Positions 8,891-19,240 are shown, numbered from the stretch's first letter. The stretch is 55,917 nt of DNA from Mycobacterium kyorinense (GCF_001672775.1 NZ_LZKJ01000193.1:1-55917); one strand, 5' to 3'. The notes: generated by a model not told the origin, from the letters alone. Translations and numbers: made by a program.

Positions 8891-9457
8891 TTATTGCTGC
8901 TCGCGGTCGCGGATCATCAGGGCAGCCCGCTTATCCGGAAGGTCGATGTCTTTGACACGGCGGAACCCGGCGCGTTCGCATATCCGGATCACCCGTGGGT
9001 TGTTGACGTCCGGCTCGCCGATGACCCGGGTCGCGCTTGGATCGGCATCCAGCAGCCAGGTGGATACTGCCCGCAGCAGATCCACCGCGAGTCCGCGGCC
9101 GCGACATTGGGCCGGCCCCAACAGTAGGTGAATGCCGGCGTCGTGTTCGTGCGCGTCGTAGTAGTCGGCCAGCGGATCAAGATCGGCGCGGTAAAGCTCC
9201 CAGTAGCTGATCGGGGCTCCGTCCAGTTCGCCCAGGTACGGCGTGGAATGTGCGCTGTCGGCCTGCTCGCGCAGATAGGCGCTGATCCGGTCGCGGGGCC
9301 ACGGCTTGCGCCAAAACCTGGCAATCTCGGGATCATTCATCCAGGCATGCATCAAGTCGAGGTCGCGGTCCGGGTCAAGGCGGCGCAGCGCAAACCTTCC
9401 CGAGAACCCCGGATGGTCCAGGGCGATGTGGCGCTGCTGCAGATCCAGCCTGTTCAC
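8891..9457 (-). CDS. mbtK: Siderophore lysine N-acyltransferase (GNAT, MbtK/IucB/RhbD type)
   Basis: GNAT enzymes of this family transfer the acyl chain to N6-hydroxylysine in hydroxamate siderophores. Visible features are YYDAHEHDAGIHLLLGPAQ, with the His-Asp pair typical of the family, the acetyl-CoA loop QCRGRGLAVDLL, and PDVNNPRVIRICERAGF near the C-terminus. The longest frame begins at an ATG at 9520, but that codon lies inside an IdeR box. A GTG at 9457, preceded by GGAAGG seven bases upstream, is the better start and gives 188 residues. In H37Rv mbtK (Rv1347c) lies outside the main cluster, so the assignment is by family and context and orthology is not proven. Confidence 0.82.
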   Translation of the reverse strand: MNRLDLQQRHIALDHPGFSGRFALRRLDPDRDLDLMHAWMNDPEIARFWRKPWPRDRISAYLREQADSAHSTPYLGELDGAPISYWELYRADLDPLADYYDAHEHDAGIHLLLGPAQCRGRGLAVDLLRAVSTWLLDADPSATRVIGEPDVNNPRVIRICERAGFRRVKDIDLPDKRAALMIRDREQQ

Positions 9458-9513
9458 CTCCGTACCTTCCCACTGGCGAAACGGATGGCCGAACCACCCC
9501 GAGCCGCGGCCAG

Positions 9514-9532
9514 TTAGCATAGCCTATGCTAA
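9514..9532. promoter_or_regulatory. IdeR iron box, perfect palindrome, between mbtK and mbtE
   Basis: TTAGCATAGCCTATGCTAA is a perfect 9+1+9 inverted repeat and matches the IdeR consensus at 14 of 19 positions by eye. It lies 57 bp from the mbtK start chosen here and about 112 bp from the mbtE start, so it can serve both directions. A nominal ATG for mbtK (9518-9520) lies inside it, which argues against that start. Confidence 0.85.
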
Positions 9533-9644
9533 GCCCGTGCTGCGGCGATGCCGGCTGGTCGGGGCGGCCACCGCCGGCGACGTTCAATCCAGCGTCACGA
9601 CAGAACCTGCTCCAGCCGACTGAATGTCAGAAGTGAGACGAGGC

Positions 9645-12600
9645 ATGACAGACACTGCCAAGACCGTTCAGGACCGCCGCCGGGAACTGTTGCGTGCCCG
9701 AATCGCCCAAAGCGGCGTGGCGGCGCGTGACACAGCTGAACGTCGCAGTGTGCGCGCCGGGGAGCGTTACCGGTTGTCGACCGGTCAGCGCCGGATGTGG
9801 TTTCTGCAGACCATGGATGCGACTGACTCCACGCTGAACATCTGTGTCGCCTACCAATTGACCGGCGCGCTGGATGAGCCGCGCTTACACACGGCGCTGC
9901 GTGACGTTGTTGCGCGTCATGCGATTTTGCGCACCACCTACGACGTCGACGGCGACGGCGAGCCGTATCAGCAGTTCCGCGACGATGTCGAGATACCGTG
10001 GCACGTCCATGACTTCGCCGACGTTGCGCCAACGGACCGCGAACAGCACATCGAGGCGCTGACCCGAGTCGAGTTCGGCAGGCCGTTCGATCTTGCGAAC
10101 GAACTGCCGTTGCGGGTCAACCTATTGCGCACCGGCCCGGGCGAGGCGGTGCTGCTTTTCGTTGTGCACCACATCTGTTGGGACGACGACTGCTGGGATC
10201 TTTTCTTCGGTGAGTTGAGCGCTGCGTACAACGGTCACCAGTTGGGCAGCGCACCGCCGCAGTATGTCGCCGTCGAGGTGCTCGAGAGTTCCGAACCCGG
10301 CGAGGACGACGTCGAGTACTGGCGAAATGCGCTGCAGCCGGTGCCGGAACCGGTCGAGCTTCCCGGACCGGCTGCCGCCGACGCGTCGCGGCGCGCCGAG
10401 CGTCGAAGCCGCGCGGTGCCGGCCGACCTGTTCAACCGGGTTGAAACCTTTGCCCGCCAATATTCCACGTCGCCGTTCACGGTGCTACTGGCAGCTTTTG
10501 GTGTGCTCATGCGGCGTTACACCGGTGCACCGGACTTTCTGATCGCTGTCCCCGTTACCGACCGGCGGGCCGCTGCCCAGCATGCCATCGGGTATTTCGG
10601 GAACACGCTGTTGCTGCGCATCGCTCCGGGGCCGCACGGTGATTCGTTCGGCTCATTCGTCGATACGGTCCGTGAAACCTGCCTCGGCGGCCTCGCGCAC
10701 CAGTCCGTGGGTATCGACCGGGTCGTCAGCGAGACAAACCCGGAGCGGACGGCCGGGCGCGACGGGATGGACCATCTGGTCCGGCTCGGCTTCAGCATGC
10801 GGAAGAGCGCGGGCGGATTCGCGCTCGACAATGTCGTTGTGCGCCAACTCGAACTCGGCGCTGTCACGGCGCCGGTTCCGCTTGCGATGACGATCGTGCT
10901 CGAGCCCGAGGGCGTGTTGACCGAGATCGAGTATCAGGTCGACGTGTTGCCCGATGCACTCGTCGATCAGATGCTGACCCATTACCTACGGCTGCTGGAC
11001 AATGCGCTGAGCGAGCCGTCGCATCGCGTCACCAGCCTGGACATGCTCGGCCCGGGGGAGCGGGCCGCCGTGTTGGCGCAGTCGCACGGCGAGCTGGTCG
11101 CCGCGCGGCCCACCACGATGGTCGCCATGCTCGAAGAAGCTGCGGCAGCAGCGCCCGACGCCGTCGCAGTGGTCTCCGATGACGCCGAGCTGAGCTATGC
11201 CGAACTGCACAAGCGCGCAAATCGCTTGGCGCGCTGGCTGCTCGACAAGGGAGTCGGCGCAGAGGACATCATCGGATTGCGGATCGGCGCATCGATCGAG
11301 TTCATCGTCGCGGCGCTGGCCGTCCACAAAGCCGGTGCGGCGTATCTGCCTATTGATCCCGCCTACCCGGGTGACCGTATCGAGTACCTCACCACCGACA
11401 GCCGGCCCCGCATGGTTCTCGGGCAACAACAGCTTCTCGCCGCCGAGGCCGCCGCCGCCCAGCTGTCGGGGGCTGGGATTACCGACGCAGACCGGGTGTG
11501 CCCGCTGCACCCCGACCATTTGGCTTATGTCATCTACACGTCCGGCTCCACTGGGCAGCCCAAAGGCGTAGCGGTCTCACATCGCGCGATCGCCGACCAC
11601 ATCGCCGGTTTCATCGCCGAGTGGAGCATGACCGGCGACGACCGGCTCTTGCAGTCGTCGTCGGTGAGCTTCGACGCGTCACTGCCGGAGATCTTCATGA
11701 CGTTGTCCGTCGGCGCCAGGCTGGTCGTTCCCAGGCCCGACGCCTTCGGAGACATCGATTACATCGCCGATCTGATTGCCCGCCACCGCATCACGGTCGT
11801 GCACATGGTGCCCTCCCTGCTGAGCACGCTGCTACTGCTGCCGCAGGCCACGCAATGGCGCCAATTGCGTCACGTCCCAGTCGGCGGTGAAGCACTGCCG
11901 GGGCAGGTGGCCGACAAGTTCGCCACCTACTTCGACGCCGAATTGCGTAATCACTATGGCCCAACCGAGGCGGTGGTCTGCTCCACCCACAAACTGGTAG
12001 ACCGGTCGTACGGAACCGGCGTGGTACCGATCGGCGCGCCGAACCGCAATGTCTACACCTACGTGCTCGACCACGAGATGCAGCCGGTGCCCGCCGAGGT
12101 GGCCGGCGAACTCTACCTTGGGGGGGTTCAGCTCGCCCGCGGCTACCTTGGCCGAGCGAGCCTGACAGCTCAACGGTTCGTCGCCGACCCCTTCAACCCC
12201 GGGATGCGGCTGTATCGAACCGGCGACCTGGTTCGCCGCAACATCGCCGGGGAGTTGGAGTTCGTCAGTCGGGCGGACGAACAGGTCAAGGTGCGCGGCT
12301 TTCGTATCGAACCCGGCGAGGTCGAATCCGCGATCGCGTCGCACCCGGCGGTACAACAGTGCCTCGTTCTCGTCACCGACACGGAGCTGGGGCCGATGCT
12401 GGCCGCCTACGTGGTGCCCCGCGTCCAACTCAACCTCGACGAGCTGCGTGCACACGCCGCGAAGTTGCTGCCGGAATACATGCTGCCCAACGCGTTTGCG
12501 TTGATTCCAGAAATCCCGGTGACCGTGAGCGGAAAGCTGGACAAGCGTGCTCTGCCGCCGCCGACACCGATTGCGGCGCGCGCCTACCGTGCGCCGGCTA

Positions 12601-14678
12601 CGGCCACCGAGCGTCGCATCTGCGCAATCTTCGCGGGACTGTTCGGCTCTGAGCGCGTCAGCGCCGAGGACTCGTTCTTCGAATTGGGTGGCCACTCACT
12701 GCTCGCGGCCCGACTGGTCGCGCAGATCCGGGCGGAATTCGGCGTGGAACTCGTCGTCCGCGCTGTGTTCGACACCCCGACGCCCGCCGGGTTGGCCGCT
12801 CGACTGGTGGAGCAGTTCCGTGCGGAGTTCGACATCGACCTCGACGCGACGGATTTCGAGGACATGCTCGATGACGCGGCCACAGAGTCGCATTCGCGGC
12901 GGCCCGAACTTGTCGCGTCGGCGCGGCCGCAGCGGATTCCGTTGTCCTACTCGCAGCTCGCCGCGTGGTTCCAATATCGGATGGACGGCGCGCGTGACGC
13001 TTTCAACATGCCGTTCGCGCTGCGCTTCAGCGGTCCACTCGACACCGCCGCACTGGCCACGGCGCTCAATGACGTGGTGGCCCGGCACGATGCGCTGCGC
13101 ACCAATTTCGCCGAACACGAGGGGGTTCCCTACCAGTTCGTGCATCCCACCGTGCAGCTGGACGTACCGGCCCGCAGGGTTGAAGCCGAGCAGGTCGACG
13201 ACGTGATCGCCGAGCTGCGCCGAGACGTGCTGTCACCCGAGAGCGGGCCGTTGCTGCGGGCTACCGTGTTGACGGTCGACTCGGATACCCATGTGCTGTT
13301 TGTGATCATCCACCACATCGTCAGCGACCACGCATCACTGGGCGTCATCTACGACGACCTCGTCACGGCCTATCGCGCTCGGCTGGGCGGACAGCCGCCG
13401 CAATGGACACCCTTGGCTATCCAGTTCGTGGACTACGCCCTGTGGCAACGGCAGGCATTCGATGCGCCCAGCGAGTGGGGACAGACCGAGGTCGACTACT
13501 GGCGCGACACCTTGGCCGACTTGCCCGACGAGGCGGCGATAGTGCCCGACCGCGAACGCCAACCGATCCTTGGAAAGCCGGGAGAGGTCGTAACTTTCAC
13601 GCTTTCGGAGGCGCAGCGTTCGGCTCTTACCCGGCTCGCCGAGCAGAACGGGGCCACCGAGTTCATGGTGTATCAGGCCGCGATTGCGGTGCTGGTGCAC
13701 AAGCTCGGCGGCGGCACCGACATCGCGCTGGGCAGCCCGGTCGCGTCGCGGGTCGAAGCGACCACCAGCAACCTGGTCGGTCTGTTCGCCAATATGGTGG
13801 TGCTGCGCAACGACCTGTCCGACAACCCGAGCCTTCGCTCGATGGTTGCACGCAGCCGCGACACGGTGCTCGATGCGTTCGCGCATCAGGAAGTTCCGAT
13901 CGAGCGCCTGGTCGAGGCGGTCAAACCGGCGCGCTCCCGGTTTCGGAACCCGCTGTACCAGAATGCGGTTCATTTCCGCGGCGAGGACTGGGCGTTGACT
14001 CCACGCCGCCTGACCGACGCCGGACCCACCACCGTGGTAGCGCTTCCGATGGACTTCGACGTCTCCCTGCTGGATCTGGACATCGGCCTGACGGTGACCA
14101 CGTACGGCGAACTCGACGTGCGGGTGGTCGCCAACGCCGACCTTTACCGACCGCAAACCGTTCGGCTCATTGCCGATGCCCTGAAAGCCGCGCTTGAAGC
14201 CTTTGCGACAACGCCGGATTGCCCAGTGTCCACCGTGGAATTGCTGCCGGCGCCTGCGCTGGAGAAACTGCTCGCTCCGCCGACCCCTGCCGCCACCGGC
14301 CCGTCCCAGCCGGCCGTCGGCGGATCGGAAGACACCGAGCGGCTGTTGATCACGCTATTGGAGGAGTTGCTCGACATCACCGGTGTCGACCGTGATGACA
14401 ACTTCTTTGCGCTCGGGGGTGACAGCATCATTTCCATCAAGTGGTCGGCCCAGGCGACGGCGCAGGGCCTGGCTCTGACACCGGCAATGGTGTTCGAGCA
14501 CATGACCATCGCAGAGCTGGCCGCCGCGGTGGACGTCGCCACGCTCGCTGATCAGCCCGGTCAGCCTGCGGCCCACGCCGAGTCGGCGCGCGAGCAGGAA
14601 TACACGCCGATGAGCACGTCCGGGTTGAGTGCCGATGCGTTGGCCGAGTTGACGGCGGCGTGGCAAGAGCAATCGTGA
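9645..14678 (+). CDS. mbtE: Mycobactin NRPS MbtE (C-A-PCP-C-PCP)
   Basis: This NRPS activates and incorporates the first lysine. The start is the ATG at 9645, preceded by GACGAGG, giving 1677 residues (H37Rv MbtE about 1682); the ATG at 9624 lacks a ribosome binding site. Domains in order: condensation (LSTGQRRMWFLQ, HHICWDDDCWD); adenylation from about 480 to 990 (YVIYTSGSTGQPKG, NHYGPTEA, VKVRGFRIEPGE, SGKLDKRALP); carrier domain (FFELGGHSLLAARL); second condensation (SYSQLAAWFQ, HHIVSDHASLG); final carrier domain (FFALGGDSIISIKW). No adenylation domain precedes the last carrier. The gene heads mbtE-mbtF-mbtB; its TGA overlaps the mbtF GTG. Confidence 0.93.
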   Translation: MTDTAKTVQDRRRELLRARIAQSGVAARDTAERRSVRAGERYRLSTGQRRMWFLQTMDATDSTLNICVAYQLTGALDEPRLHTALRDVVARHAILRTTYDVDGDGEPYQQFRDDVEIPWHVHDFADVAPTDREQHIEALTRVEFGRPFDLANELPLRVNLLRTGPGEAVLLFVVHHICWDDDCWDLFFGELSAAYNGHQLGSAPPQYVAVEVLESSEPGEDDVEYWRNALQPVPEPVELPGPAAADASRRAERRSRAVPADLFNRVETFARQYSTSPFTVLLAAFGVLMRRYTGAPDFLIAVPVTDRRAAAQHAIGYFGNTLLLRIAPGPHGDSFGSFVDTVRETCLGGLAHQSVGIDRVVSETNPERTAGRDGMDHLVRLGFSMRKSAGGFALDNVVVRQLELGAVTAPVPLAMTIVLEPEGVLTEIEYQVDVLPDALVDQMLTHYLRLLDNALSEPSHRVTSLDMLGPGERAAVLAQSHGELVAARPTTMVAMLEEAAAAAPDAVAVVSDDAELSYAELHKRANRLARWLLDKGVGAEDIIGLRIGASIEFIVAALAVHKAGAAYLPIDPAYPGDRIEYLTTDSRPRMVLGQQQLLAAEAAAAQLSGAGITDADRVCPLHPDHLAYVIYTSGSTGQPKGVAVSHRAIADHIAGFIAEWSMTGDDRLLQSSSVSFDASLPEIFMTLSVGARLVVPRPDAFGDIDYIADLIARHRITVVHMVPSLLSTLLLLPQATQWRQLRHVPVGGEALPGQVADKFATYFDAELRNHYGPTEAVVCSTHKLVDRSYGTGVVPIGAPNRNVYTYVLDHEMQPVPAEVAGELYLGGVQLARGYLGRASLTAQRFVADPFNPGMRLYRTGDLVRRNIAGELEFVSRADEQVKVRGFRIEPGEVESAIASHPAVQQCLVLVTDTELGPMLAAYVVPRVQLNLDELRAHAAKLLPEYMLPNAFALIPEIPVTVSGKLDKRALPPPTPIAARAYRAPATATERRICAIFAGLFGSERVSAEDSFFELGGHSLLAARLVAQIRAEFGVELVVRAVFDTPTPAGLAARLVEQFRAEFDIDLDATDFEDMLDDAATESHSRRPELVASARPQRIPLSYSQLAAWFQYRMDGARDAFNMPFALRFSGPLDTAALATALNDVVARHDALRTNFAEHEGVPYQFVHPTVQLDVPARRVEAEQVDDVIAELRRDVLSPESGPLLRATVLTVDSDTHVLFVIIHHIVSDHASLGVIYDDLVTAYRARLGGQPPQWTPLAIQFVDYALWQRQAFDAPSEWGQTEVDYWRDTLADLPDEAAIVPDRERQPILGKPGEVVTFTLSEAQRSALTRLAEQNGATEFMVYQAAIAVLVHKLGGGTDIALGSPVASRVEATTSNLVGLFANMVVLRNDLSDNPSLRSMVARSRDTVLDAFAHQEVPIERLVEAVKPARSRFRNPLYQNAVHFRGEDWALTPRRLTDAGPTTVVALPMDFDVSLLDLDIGLTVTTYGELDVRVVANADLYRPQTVRLIADALKAALEAFATTPDCPVSTVELLPAPALEKLLAPPTPAATGPSQPAVGGSEDTERLLITLLEELLDITGVDRDDNFFALGGDSIISIKWSAQATAQGLALTPAMVFEHMTIAELAAAVDVATLADQPGQPAAHAESAREQEYTPMSTSGLSADALAELTAAWQEQS

Positions 14679-17600
14679 CGACGACGCCGCCCGAGATCGA
14701 GGACGTATTGGCCCTCAGCCCGCTGCAAGAGGGGCTGTTCGCCTTGTACCGACTGGCCGAGGACGGCGTCGACCTCTACAGCATGCAGTTCGTGGTCGAC
14801 ATCGACGGCCCGGTTGACGTCGAATTGCTGCGCCGCAGTGCCGCCGCCATGCTGATTCGGCACCCGAACCTGCGGGCCGCGTTCTGGGATCGCGGTGTGC
14901 CCAAGCCGGTGCAGATCGTGCCGGTCGAGGCGGAATTGCCATGGTCGGAACGCATCGCGCTGCCAACCGAATTCGACTCGATCGCACGCTCCGAGCGGCG
15001 TCGCCGGTTCGACTTGAGCCGGGGGCCGGCGCTGCGGGTCGTGTTGGTCACGGTGCCGGGTGAGTCGCGACGGCGGATGATCTTCACCGCGCACCACATT
15101 CTGGTCGACGGATGGGCACTGGCGGTGTTCTTCACCGAGATGCTCGCCGTTTATCGGGCCGGCGGATCGCTGGAGGCGCTGCCGGCCGCGCGCCCGTACC
15201 GCGACTACATCGTCTGGCTGGCCGAGCAGGACAAGGCAGCCGCGCTGAACACCTGGTGTGAGTATCTCGCGGGCGTTTCCGGTCCGCTCATGGTCGCCGA
15301 CGGCTCCGTCGTCGCCGGCGATGCGGTGCCCGAAAAGGCAACCCTGTTACTGTCCGCGGCCGATACCGCGCGGCTGCGCCACTGGGCGAGCAGTTCTGGC
15401 ATCACGCTGGGCACCGCGGTCCTGTTCGCCTGGGCCGTTGTCCTGGGACGACTCACCGACCGCCGCGACGTCGTATTCGGCACCATCGTCTCCGGGCGCC
15501 CCGAGAACTTGCCCGGGGTGGAAACCATGGTCGGGCTTTTCATCAACGCGGTGCCCGTCGTGCATCAGTTGGGTGGCACCACGTCGGTGGTCGAGCAGTG
15601 CGTCCGGCTGCAGCGCGAACTGTCGGCGATGCGTGACATCGGCTATTTCAGCCTCTCCGAACTGCAGCGCCAGCACGGTCAGGGCGCCCTGTTCGACAGC
15701 CTGTTTCTGTTCGAGAATGCGCCCATCGAGGATGCCATCCAAACGGTCACCGAGCCCGACGGCACCCGCTTTACCCCGGTGGAGATGGAAAGCCTGACCC
15801 ACTACCCGTTGACCGTGGTGTCGCACCTGCACGATGACGCGCTGGTGATGGTTGTCGAGGCGATTCGCGCTGCGCTGCCGCATCTTCCAGCCGCCGAGAT
15901 CGCCGAGCGAATACTCGTGGTGCTGCGTCAACTTCCCTGTATCGGCGACGGCAGCCCGGAGGTGTTGGACGTTCTCATCCCGGCCGAGCGCATCGAATCC
16001 GCCGATGTCGCTGCCTTGCCGATACCCGCGCCGGTCGAAACGGTGTGGGACGTGTTCGAACGGCAGGTGTCTGCTACGCCGGACGGGCCGGCGTTGACCG
16101 CGGGAACCAGTGCGCGTTACAGCTATGCCGAGCTTCATGCCGAGGCTAGCCGGTTAGCGGAGGAGCTGGCCGCCCACGGCGTCGGGCCGGAAACGGTTGT
16201 CGCACTTGTACTGCCGCGCTCACCCCGATCCATCATCGCCATTCTGGCGGTGCTGGCGGCCGGCGGCGCTTATCTACCGGTAGACATCACGCTGCCTGCA
16301 GCCCGCATCACGTCGATGCTGCGCCAAACCGACCCGATACTGGCGATCACCGAAGTGGACTACGCCGAGCTGCTCGACGACGGGTTGCCCGCGCTGCTTC
16401 TCGATGAGACCGAAGTGGCCGAACGTATTTCGCGGCTACCGGCCGCCGCGCCGTCGATCCGCCGTGATCCCGGGAACGCCGCCTACGTCATCTTCACGTC
16501 CGGATCCACCGGCGAACCCAAGGGTGTTGTCGGCACCAACGCCGCGCTACTCAGCTATTTCGCCGACCACCGCGACCGTGTCTACCGCCCGGCGCGGTCC
16601 CGGCTGAACCGACCGCTACGTATCGCGCACGCCTGGTCGTTCAGCTTCGACGCGTCGTGGCAGCCGATGGTCGGACTGCTCGACGGTCACGCGCTGCACC
16701 TGTTCGACGCCGAGGAGATGCGCGACGCCGACCTGCTGGTGCGCGGGATAGCCGCGCAGCGGATCGACATGATCGATACGACTCCGTCGATGTTCGTTCA
16801 ACTTCGTGCCGCCGGGCTGCTGGACTGTGGCCTTTCGGTCCTGGCGCTGGGCGGCGAAGCGATCGACACCGCGTTGTGGGACCAGTTGCGTGCGCTGCCG
16901 GCGGACGCGGTGTTCAACTGCTATGGCCCCACCGAGGCCACGGTGGAAGCGGTGGTGGCACCGGTCGGTGAATACCGAGCCCCGGCAATCGGCACCGCCA
17001 ATGCCGGATCCTGCGGCTACGTCTTGGATTCGAGCTTGCGGATGGTGCCCAACGGCGTGGTTGGTGAGCTGTACCTGTCCGGCGCACAACTAGCGCGCGG
17101 CTACGTCGGCAGGTCGGCGATGACCGCGGATCGGTTTGTCGCGGACCCGTTTCGGCTCGGCCGGCGCATGTACCGCACCGGAGACTTGGTTCGCCGACTG
17201 CCGCGTGGCGGCTTCAGCTATCTGGGTCGCGGCGACACCCAGGTCAAGATCCGGGGCTATCGCGTCGAAGTCAGCGAGATCGAGGCGGCGTTGCGCGGCC
17301 TGCCCGCGGTGCACGACGCAGCGGTGTCGGTGCTGCGGCGTTCCGGCGGCACTCAACTCGTGGGATTCGTGGTCTGGCGCGACGGTGTCGAGGACAACCC
17401 CGGCCGGTTGCGTGCCGCGCTCGCCCAGCGGTTGCCCCTGTACATGGTTCCGGCGCGCATCGTCGCATTACCTCGGTTGCCGGTGAACGCCAACGGCAAG
17501 CTGGACGGCCATGCTTTGGAGCGACTGGCCGACGAGGCGCTTGCCGGCGCTACCGGTGACGGTGCGGCGTCGGCGTCCACCGACACCGAACGGCTGCTGT

Positions 17601-19240
17601 GCGAGGTATTCGGTGAACAGTTCAACGGTGTGACGCCACACGTCGACGAGGACTTCTTTGCCCTCGGGCTGGACAGCATTGTGGCGATCTCGCTGGTGCA
17701 CAAGGCCCAACGGCGCGGCCTGACCGCAAGTCCCCGGATGGTGTTCGCCTGTCCCACCATCCGCCAACTCGCGGCAGCCATCGACGAGTCAGCAAGCTCG
17801 CCAACTCGCGTCGACGTCGGCGAATACGGTGAGGTGTTGCCACTGCCGATGGTGTCCTGGCTCTACGAGTACGGTGCCTACCGCCGCTTCACCCACACGG
17901 TTTTGCTTCGGTTGCCCGACGACATCGACGAATCGTCCATCAAGTCGATGCTGCAATTGCTGCTCGACGGACACGACACGCTGCGATCGTTCGTCGACGA
18001 GACCCCCGACGGGCCACGCTTGGTCACCCGCGAACCGGGCTCGGTCCGTGCGGCCGACGTGCTGACCACGGCCGGCGTGTCGGCCACGGTCGACGAGGAA
18101 TTCAGTTCAGCCATCACTCATTACGCGCGCGCGGCCAGTGACGACATCGATCCGCGCCGGGGCGCGATGGTGCGGGCGGTATGGCTGTCCGGCGCCCGGG
18201 CGCAGATACTGCTCATCGCCGCCCATCACTTGGCGGTAGACGTGGTCTCCTGGCACATCATGCTGGGGGACCTCATCGAAGCATGGCGAATGACGCAATC
18301 AGGTGTCACGCCAAAGATGCTGCCAGAGTTCACTTCCTATCGCCGTTGGTCGGAACTGATGTGGGAGCGCGCGGCGTCGGCGCAGGTGTTGGCGCAGCGC
18401 GACTATTGGGCCGCACAGGTCCGGGATGTCGATCCCGCGCTGGGATCGCGGCATCCGGACCCCACTCGTGACACCTGGTCCACGCTGCGTGTCACCCCGG
18501 TGGTCACACCGGTCGGTCTCACCGCGCAGGTGCTGTCGACGCTCGTCAGGTCCGAAGGCATGCGTGAATTCCTGCTGACCGTGGCCGCCATGACCGTTGC
18601 CAGTTGGCGGCGGGCCCGCCGGCAAGATCCCAGCGCCGGGGCGCTTGTCGCACTGGAGGGACATGGCCGGGCGGACGCGGTGCTGGACACCGACACCACC
18701 AACACGGTCGGCTGGTTCACCACGGCATTTCCGGTGCGCATCGGCTCGGGCGCCGCCGCGCTCGACGTCGAGCAGGCAGAGAACGACCCCCAAGCAGCTC
18801 ACGCGCTATTCGATTCGGTCGCAACGCAGTTGCGGGCAATCCCGAACGAAGGCCTGGATTACGGCCTGCTCCGTTATGTCGCGCGCATACCCGAGGTGCA
18901 GGCCGAACCCCAGATCCAGTTCGGCTATCTGGGCCGCTTGGATCTCAGCGGCATCAGCGACCAGCCCTGGTCGCTGCTCACCGAGCCGTATATCGGTGCG
19001 CTGCCGATCGACCCGGAACCCGAACTGCCGCTGCGTTTCGCGCTGAATATCAGCACCCTGGTCGGCGCCACCGAAACTGGCGCGCAACTGATCACCAACC
19101 TGCGCTGGAGCGATGCGCTGTTCGCCGCGTCCGACATCGACCTGCTGGCCGAATTCTGGCAGCGCGGCGTGGCGGCCCTCGCAGTTGGCTTGGAAAGAAG
19201 GGACCGGCATGGCGCCGCGCCAGAGCTTGCCCAACGGTGA
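14675..19240 (+). CDS. mbtF: Mycobactin NRPS MbtF (C-A-PCP-E)
   Basis: MbtF loads the second lysine, which ends as the cyclic caprolactam. The GTG at 14675 overlaps the mbtE stop as GTGA and is preferred to the in-frame ATG at 14660; it gives 1521 residues (H37Rv about 1461). Domains in order: condensation (LSPLQEGLFALY, HHILVDGWAL); adenylation (YVIFTSGSTGEPKG, NCYGPTEATVE, VKIRGYRVEVSEIEAAL); carrier domain (FFALGLDSIVAISL); C-terminal epimerisation-type domain with HHLAVDVVSWHIM, VALEGHGRAD, NTVGWFTTAFPV and PNEGLDYGLLRY. No thioesterase is present. The 3' end overlaps mbtB by 32 bases. Confidence 0.92.
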   Translation: MTTTPPEIEDVLALSPLQEGLFALYRLAEDGVDLYSMQFVVDIDGPVDVELLRRSAAAMLIRHPNLRAAFWDRGVPKPVQIVPVEAELPWSERIALPTEFDSIARSERRRRFDLSRGPALRVVLVTVPGESRRRMIFTAHHILVDGWALAVFFTEMLAVYRAGGSLEALPAARPYRDYIVWLAEQDKAAALNTWCEYLAGVSGPLMVADGSVVAGDAVPEKATLLLSAADTARLRHWASSSGITLGTAVLFAWAVVLGRLTDRRDVVFGTIVSGRPENLPGVETMVGLFINAVPVVHQLGGTTSVVEQCVRLQRELSAMRDIGYFSLSELQRQHGQGALFDSLFLFENAPIEDAIQTVTEPDGTRFTPVEMESLTHYPLTVVSHLHDDALVMVVEAIRAALPHLPAAEIAERILVVLRQLPCIGDGSPEVLDVLIPAERIESADVAALPIPAPVETVWDVFERQVSATPDGPALTAGTSARYSYAELHAEASRLAEELAAHGVGPETVVALVLPRSPRSIIAILAVLAAGGAYLPVDITLPAARITSMLRQTDPILAITEVDYAELLDDGLPALLLDETEVAERISRLPAAAPSIRRDPGNAAYVIFTSGSTGEPKGVVGTNAALLSYFADHRDRVYRPARSRLNRPLRIAHAWSFSFDASWQPMVGLLDGHALHLFDAEEMRDADLLVRGIAAQRIDMIDTTPSMFVQLRAAGLLDCGLSVLALGGEAIDTALWDQLRALPADAVFNCYGPTEATVEAVVAPVGEYRAPAIGTANAGSCGYVLDSSLRMVPNGVVGELYLSGAQLARGYVGRSAMTADRFVADPFRLGRRMYRTGDLVRRLPRGGFSYLGRGDTQVKIRGYRVEVSEIEAALRGLPAVHDAAVSVLRRSGGTQLVGFVVWRDGVEDNPGRLRAALAQRLPLYMVPARIVALPRLPVNANGKLDGHALERLADEALAGATGDGAASASTDTERLLCEVFGEQFNGVTPHVDEDFFALGLDSIVAISLVHKAQRRGLTASPRMVFACPTIRQLAAAIDESASSPTRVDVGEYGEVLPLPMVSWLYEYGAYRRFTHTVLLRLPDDIDESSIKSMLQLLLDGHDTLRSFVDETPDGPRLVTREPGSVRAADVLTTAGVSATVDEEFSSAITHYARAASDDIDPRRGAMVRAVWLSGARAQILLIAAHHLAVDVVSWHIMLGDLIEAWRMTQSGVTPKMLPEFTSYRRWSELMWERAASAQVLAQRDYWAAQVRDVDPALGSRHPDPTRDTWSTLRVTPVVTPVGLTAQVLSTLVRSEGMREFLLTVAAMTVASWRRARRQDPSAGALVALEGHGRADAVLDTDTTNTVGWFTTAFPVRIGSGAAALDVEQAENDPQAAHALFDSVATQLRAIPNEGLDYGLLRYVARIPEVQAEPQIQFGYLGRLDLSGISDQPWSLLTEPYIGALPIDPEPELPLRFALNISTLVGATETGAQLITNLRWSDALFAASDIDLLAEFWQRGVAALAVGLERRDRHGAAPELAQR

